Shown: one piece after another, positions 59,071 to 64,000 of the stretch | Layout: each line of letters starts with the position of its first letter | How positions within the stretch are numbered: position 1 is the stretch's first letter | Assembly: GCA_030544215.1 (NCBI GenBank) | Contig: JARZZO010000013.1 | Coordinates: 40,497,196-40,561,195 of the forward strand | DNA length: 64,000 bases | Source of the DNA: Zantedeschia hybrid cultivar | Taxonomy: Eukaryota; Streptophyta; Magnoliopsida; Alismatales; Araceae | Reading direction: 5' to 3' | Made by a program: the position numbers and the translations under genes | Notes under the pieces: generated by a model | Seen by the model: only the letters and a program-made list of their open reading frames with translations | Told to the model about the DNA's origin: nothing | Databases searched by the model: none

Positions 59071-59787
59071 GGAGCTACCAAGGGGAATCTAGCTAGCTGA
59101 CGTTGATTAAGAAGCTGTTGAGTTTTTTAGGCATGCAAGACAGACGAAGTGAGAAAGACTCCAGATAATTCTGGGGGAAAACTCTCTCCAATGCATAGGT
59201 CAGCAAAAACCCAAGCAAAAAAGAGAATAAAATGGAAGAATGGTCCTCTGTTTTCTTATAGGAGATGGCGGTAGCTTTCTCGATTATATCGAAGTGAGAC
59301 TGTTCATCGGCTCTTAGATAACCAGGTACTTAGCTGTCCAAAATGGAGCTGCCAAAGCAGGGCAACCAATAGACTGCACCGGATCTACACATTGCCTAGC
59401 ATATGATATTGGTCCGAAAATTTGCCCTTACATTTAATATAAGATTTGCTATTTCTAAAACTTTCAAATGTCTGATGGTGTAATTCACAAGAAACAGTAC
59501 CACAGAAGAGGTGCCCTTGGACATGTGTGACTAATCTCCCACTCAGCATTTGCTTAGTTGCTTGTAAAATAAAATAAGGAAATTCTTGTTTTGATTATGG
59601 CGGATCTTCCCTAAAAATCAGAACATGGAAATGGGTTATTAAGTGAGTAGACAAGGTCCGAACATAATTTTTATTTTACACTATTTTACATCATAACATC
59701 TGAAAACACTGTAAAATGAAACAATTTTCTTAAATTACACACTTTTATGTCAAAGCAAACAAACCTTGAGGAGAGAAATATAAAGAA
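59071..59787. other. Non-genic stretch
   Basis: Nothing recognisable. Confidence 0.4.
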
Positions 59788-60021
59788 GAGTAATACTTGA
59801 CCCACCGCATGTGGTACAACATCTTGGGGTGGAACCCATTTTTTTTATTTTTTTTTCAATTTTTTTTAGAGCCCTCCCAAACGTGTCCATGCGATCCAAT
59901 CTTGGATTGGAAATCCAAAAAAAAAATAAAAAAAATAAAATCGGATTGTACGATCATATGGGCACCATTGGGTCCTCCAAATAAATTTGTAAAAAAGTTC
60001 TTGGTGCCACAAATATTACTC
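59788..60021. mobile_element. Mutator-like MITE, copy 2 (GAGTAAT termini)
   Basis: Left end GAGTAATACTTG and inverted right end GAGTAATATTTGTGGCACC. Flanks ataaagaa and agaaagaa match at 7 of 8; the exact duplication length is ambiguous. The T-rich interior resembles copy 1 at 19063. Confidence 0.55.
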
Positions 60022-62330
60022 AGAAAGAAAATTTGATCTCTAGACTTTCTCTGAAAGACATATTCTTATCTGACTAGGCCGCAATTTTAGTGATGAATTA
60101 GTAACTTTTGTACTTGAGACTATTACTTGTTATGTCACTTGGTCCTTTTTTGACAAGGTGGCACAATGGCCATATATATACACATATTTACAAGTGACTA
60201 GAGTTAATTCCAAGCAAAGCTTGAATTTTTCTCCTAAGTAAGAGAGTATTGCACATAAGTCGGAATATGACGAACAACTTGGAGAGATTTTAAATTTTCA
60301 ACCGGATTTGAACTTGAGACCTCCCAAAGAGAGGCCATATATAAAGCCAACTAACCTACTCAACGGGTTCTATGTCACTTGCTTTAACTTTTCATAAGAA
60401 AGGACCATTTATTTCTCGACATCTTTATCTAACATTAAGGTTGATTGTCTTATGTTGTCGTATATTACTATAAAAGATAATTCAAATAATAAAAAGGTTA
60501 CAAACATCACAAAATTGTCATTCCTTAATCTTTATACAGTGGAGACAGAGGAAAATAAAAAATAATAATTATTATGTTTTAGGTGTGGATCACCTCAGTG
60601 ATATTTTATATGCAAGGACCTTGAGCACTACCTACGTGAGAAAGGGTGCAACTATGTGGCGCTCCTATCTTCTGGTTTATGTCATATATCTCCTCTCTAT
60701 GGCCCTCCGTTCCCTTGACGTATCATCATTTGAAGCTGCATTTGTATATTTTGTAGAAAACTTTAAGTTGTTTCAATTTTTTTGCCCATAATTGTTGAAT
60801 ATTGGTAAAATTCGAACACATCCTCAACATTTTTTCTCTTTATAAGCTAAGATCTATAGTCAACAACATTTAGAAAGTCATAAAATAAGAGGTCTTGTTT
60901 CTTTTTCGCCTCCTTCCTTCTCAACCCTTTATTTTTTCAAAGCTGCCAACGAGCTTTGCAAACCCACAATCGCATCCTAACCTCCCTCTCCCCCAACACA
61001 TGAGACAAACAAATCTTATCTTCTTCATTTTTTTTCCTTGCAGATGAGGCCTCTTTTTTATGGAATGCATCACTATCGTACTATTTTTCTTCATCGGAAG
61101 GTCATTTAGGATGAAGATCAAATGCTACAACTCCCCTATTCGTTTATTTTTCAATCTCATAACTTTATTTTTTAGCTTATTGTTTTTTTAATTTTCGTCT
61201 GTATGTTAACTCCGCTATTTGTAAGTTTTCAATCTCGTATTTATTTTAACTATTATTTATTATTTTCATATTTCATGTTTATGATATTCATACTGTCTAA
61301 AATATGTTATTACTTCCATGGTGATACTGACAGTTCGAGAGTTGAGAGACTATGGGTACAATTAAATTTTTTTATTGAGAATCAAACCTTGCTAATGCAG
61401 TCTTGTTTCTTTAGAGAAGTACAAGATAAGTTTTAACTGTAATTTTCTTACTCATTTTTTAATTTTGTTATCATTTTTATTTTGAATGATTGATAACTTA
61501 ATTATTTAAAGAACATTTATCTCCTCTCCTCCCAAAAACAAATGATGTCTATGCTTCTACACATAGGTGGGCCTAGGAAGAAAGGGGGACAGTTAGTTCC
61601 CTACCCCTCGCGCTAAAAACAGGAGCTACAGGACTGGCTGAGTTGAATTTTCACAATTCAATTTGATATCTATCTTTTTCAAAAAAAGTTAGATTATTTA
61701 ATATAAAATTTCCTTATATATAAAATATCAGATATATCCTTCTTGTTTACGTAATATCATATATACTCTCGTCAAAATGATATAATATCCACCAATGGCA
61801 TTTTGATAGAATGTTATCATAACGAGGTATATATGATATTTCTTAATATCATACATACTCCCATTAAAATGTTATGGTAGCCACCGGTGGCACCTTTGGT
61901 AGAATGCTATCATAACGAAGAAATATATGATATTATTATAAATAAGGGAAGTATATATGAGATTTTACATGTAAGAGGGTTTACATGAAATTAACTAAAA
62001 AAAGTTACTGAGCTTGTAGACCAAAGGAGCTCAATTTCTATGTGATCCTATTTTTGATTGAATCATTAAAAAAAAATACAAGGAGAAAGTAAATTGACTG
62101 TCCCTTTCTTTTAAGTCCAACCAATATTTGTGATGTTTGAACGTTCAGAAAGACGAAAAGTTTTTCCAATCCTCCGTTGAGGTGATAAATGCACCCAAAG
62201 AAAAGTTCACCAGCTAGGGAACTGGCATTACGTCAGTGGCAGGCAACTGACCCATGTTAGGCCCACCACAAAGACGGGTTCCCAAATCCAACCGAGTGGT
62301 TCTCAACCCACGGCCCGGTCCATGTTCACA
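60022..62330. other. Non-genic AT-rich stretch
   Basis: No gene seen. 61735-61955 holds two diverged copies of a unit of about 110 bp (atatcatayatactc, then gatagaatgYtatcataacga). Confidence 0.5.
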
Positions 62331-62339
62331 AAGAAACAA

Positions 62340-62593
62340 GAGTAACATTTACTGCAATGTCTTCGTGCCGCACGTAGAGGTATTATAGTGAGTCTTTTTT
62401 TTCTTTTCTTTTTTTAATCTTCCGATGTTTTACATGTTTGTACAATATAATACCTTATCAGACGTCTGAAAAAAAATTAAAAAGTTAAAAATCAACCCCA
62501 ACAAATAATTTTTTTTTAATAGATTGAATTTAATAAAAATTAATTAATTTTTCAGACGTTTTATGATGTGATCGAGCATTGCAAGTATTATTC
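62340..62593. mobile_element. Mutator-like MITE, copy 3, with perfect 9-bp target duplication
   Basis: Left end GAGTAACATTTACTGCAATG and inverted right end GAATAATACTTGCAATGC. The flanks are identical 9-mers, AAGAAACAA at 62331-62339 and 62594-62602. Nine base pairs is the Mutator (MULE) signature. Only 254 bp, non-coding. Confidence 0.8.
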
Positions 62594-62750
62594 AAGAAAC
62601 AAAGACCCACACCAACCACGTGCCGCCTTCTCCCCTTCCCTTCGATAGACTTCTCTACTTTACTAGCAACGCTAGTTCATTGAGTGACCGCAATGCCGTT
62701 CTCAGAGAATCTCCAACCCCTTTGTCCATCTCCTAATGGTACTTGGAATT

Positions 62751-63024
62751 TTGTCTTGTCAGCATTTGGGTACTCTCCAGAACCCAAATCCTCCAATTTT
62801 AGATGAGAATGGGACTCAGTAAGTATGGAGGGAGATTTTTTTAAAGTAATCCCTCTTGTGTGTCTTTTTCCATTTTCTATAAAAGGTTTGTCTTGTCAGC
62901 ATTTGGGTACTCTCCAGAACCCAAATCCTCCGATTTTAGATGAGAATGGGACTCAGTAAGTATGGAGGGAGATTTTTTTTAAGTAATCCCTCTTGTGTGT
63001 CTTTTTCCATTTTCTATAAAAGGT
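62751..63024 (+). repeat. 137-bp tandem duplication, each copy with TATAAAAGG
   Basis: Two nearly identical copies (start ttgtcttgtcagcatttggg at 62751 and 62888). Each includes the inverted pair TTTGGGT/ACCCAAA and ends with TATAAAAGG (62878-62886 and 63015-63023), a strong TATA-box match. The only gene-like candidate downstream is none; no open frame of note follows before the hAT-like MITE at 63240. Confidence 0.85.
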
Positions 63025-63239
63025 TTTGTTAAAAAATTGTCTTCCTCATTTTGCACTTACCTAATCCCCTCCTCACTTGCACTTACATGAACCAGACTCA
63101 ACTCTCCATTGTCCAACTGCCCTCCATCCACACCCCACTTTTTTTTGTCAGATATATCTACAAAACTTTCATAGTGGAAATAGTGCAAATAATTGATCAC
63201 TATTTTTTTAAGTAGAAAATACTTGCACACAACTGCAAC

Positions 63240-63873
63240 TAGGGATGTAAGAGGATACAAATCTGGTCGAATAGCGGATTTATCCTTATCTTTGACTTTT
63301 AAACAACATCTATATCCTTATCTTCTTGAATCTTTATCATGTAAAATTATAAAAAATTAACATAAACGGATACATAAAAGTTAAATTATCGAACAATATT
63401 ATGTGTGAATATAAGCTTAATTATTAACCTCTTCAAGAGGAAGAAAAGAAATTATACTCTCAATATATATATATATATATACGTATAATTTATTTCTAAG
63501 TAGTTCTTATAAATTTACTTATAAACCATATGATATTTATGAAAATGAACCTTGTTAACTACTAAATGAGAAGAGAAGGGGTTAAAGAATGGTCTGAACA
63601 ATAAGACATATAGCTATATAGGTACATGATTAGAGATTTCATTTAGAAAAGAGAGTTTCAAAGAAGACATGATCAATACTTAAGATGAGTGAAAAAAAAC
63701 GGACGAATACTCAAATAATCAGACTTAAAAAAAGATGTATCTTTATTCTTATTCTAAATCATTCGAATACATATGGTATATTTATTCTTATCTTTTAAAT
63801 TATATCTTTTTATAATTTTTAAGTTTTAAAAATAGATGGATAATTAAATTTTTGAATACCATTTACATTCTTA
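63240..63873. mobile_element. hAT-like MITE
   Basis: Inverted ends TAGGGATGTAAGAGGATAC (left) and TAAGAATGTAAATGGTATTC (right, inverted). Flanking 8-mers actgcaac and attgcaat match at 6 of 8. The AT-rich interior includes an (AT)n run near 63461-63481. Confidence 0.65.
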
Positions 63874-64000
63874 ATTGCAATAATTTATTTTTCTTTAGAC
63901 CATTACTTTGTACTCGAGATTCCACCACGTGGAACAATATTCTCTCTACAGGCTGCCCACCTGCAAAGAGCATACGTCATGAGTATAGACCTCACCAACT

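Noticed and set aside
60300..60365. tRNA-like block (ggatttgaacttgagacctccc)
   Set aside because: It resembles the T-arm of a tRNA or tRNA-derived SINE, but no cloverleaf could be formed around it.

Overview
This is nuclear DNA of a flowering plant. It contains spliced genes with plant-type introns and domain architectures (a DLDG1/CemA-like chloroplast protein, a DUF1218 membrane protein, an R3H-SUZ protein), a Ty3/Gypsy element of the plant Tat-like type, and hAT, Harbinger/Tourist-like and Mutator-like transposons. GGTACCGG-rich hAT ends and long TE-filled introns are compatible with a non-grass monocot, but the sequence alone does not fix the species.

Layout. 1-3132: non-genic, with a decayed zinc-knuckle fragment. 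3133-7664: a decayed autonomous hAT transposon on the minus strand. 7665-11872: TE debris (GGTACCGG-like repeats, a 218-bp duplication, a LINE tail). 11873-13489: the last three exons of an R3H-SUZ gene (+), whose N-terminal exon is not in the window. 13490-21019: MITEs, including a gene-fragment-bearing TIR element at 17979-18835. 21020-34850: a complete seven-exon DLDG1-like gene (-, 429 codons), whose introns hold a 2.8-kb solo LTR, a LINE fragment, a Tourist-like MITE and a second repeat-rich insertion. 36928-50715: a young LTR retrotransposon. 50721-54100: AT-rich non-genic DNA with foldback elements. 54100-57708: a DUF1218 gene (+, 204 aa) with a 5'-UTR intron. 57709-64000: MITEs and simple repeats.

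The most remarkable object is the 13.8-kb LTR retrotransposon. It has a perfect 5-bp target duplication, LTRs about 1% diverged, a tRNA-Asp-like primer site, a polypurine tract and a gag gene. The entire protease-RT-RNaseH-integrase region is absent. In its place lies about 10 kb of a tandem array (roughly 130 copies, mostly 71 bp) with higher-order structure. Nearly every unit keeps a short stem-loop (stem ATGGC/GCCAT, often with a TTCG loop). The element is best read as a non-autonomous retrotransposon carrying a satellite array; any function of the repeated hairpin is untested.

The host genes have no evident shared pathway: DLDG1 acts in chloroplast ion homeostasis, the R3H-SUZ protein is predicted to bind nucleic acid, and the DUF1218 protein is a small four-helix membrane protein. 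Most of the window is transposon-derived, and several insertions were dated or typed here by their terminal repeats and target duplications.
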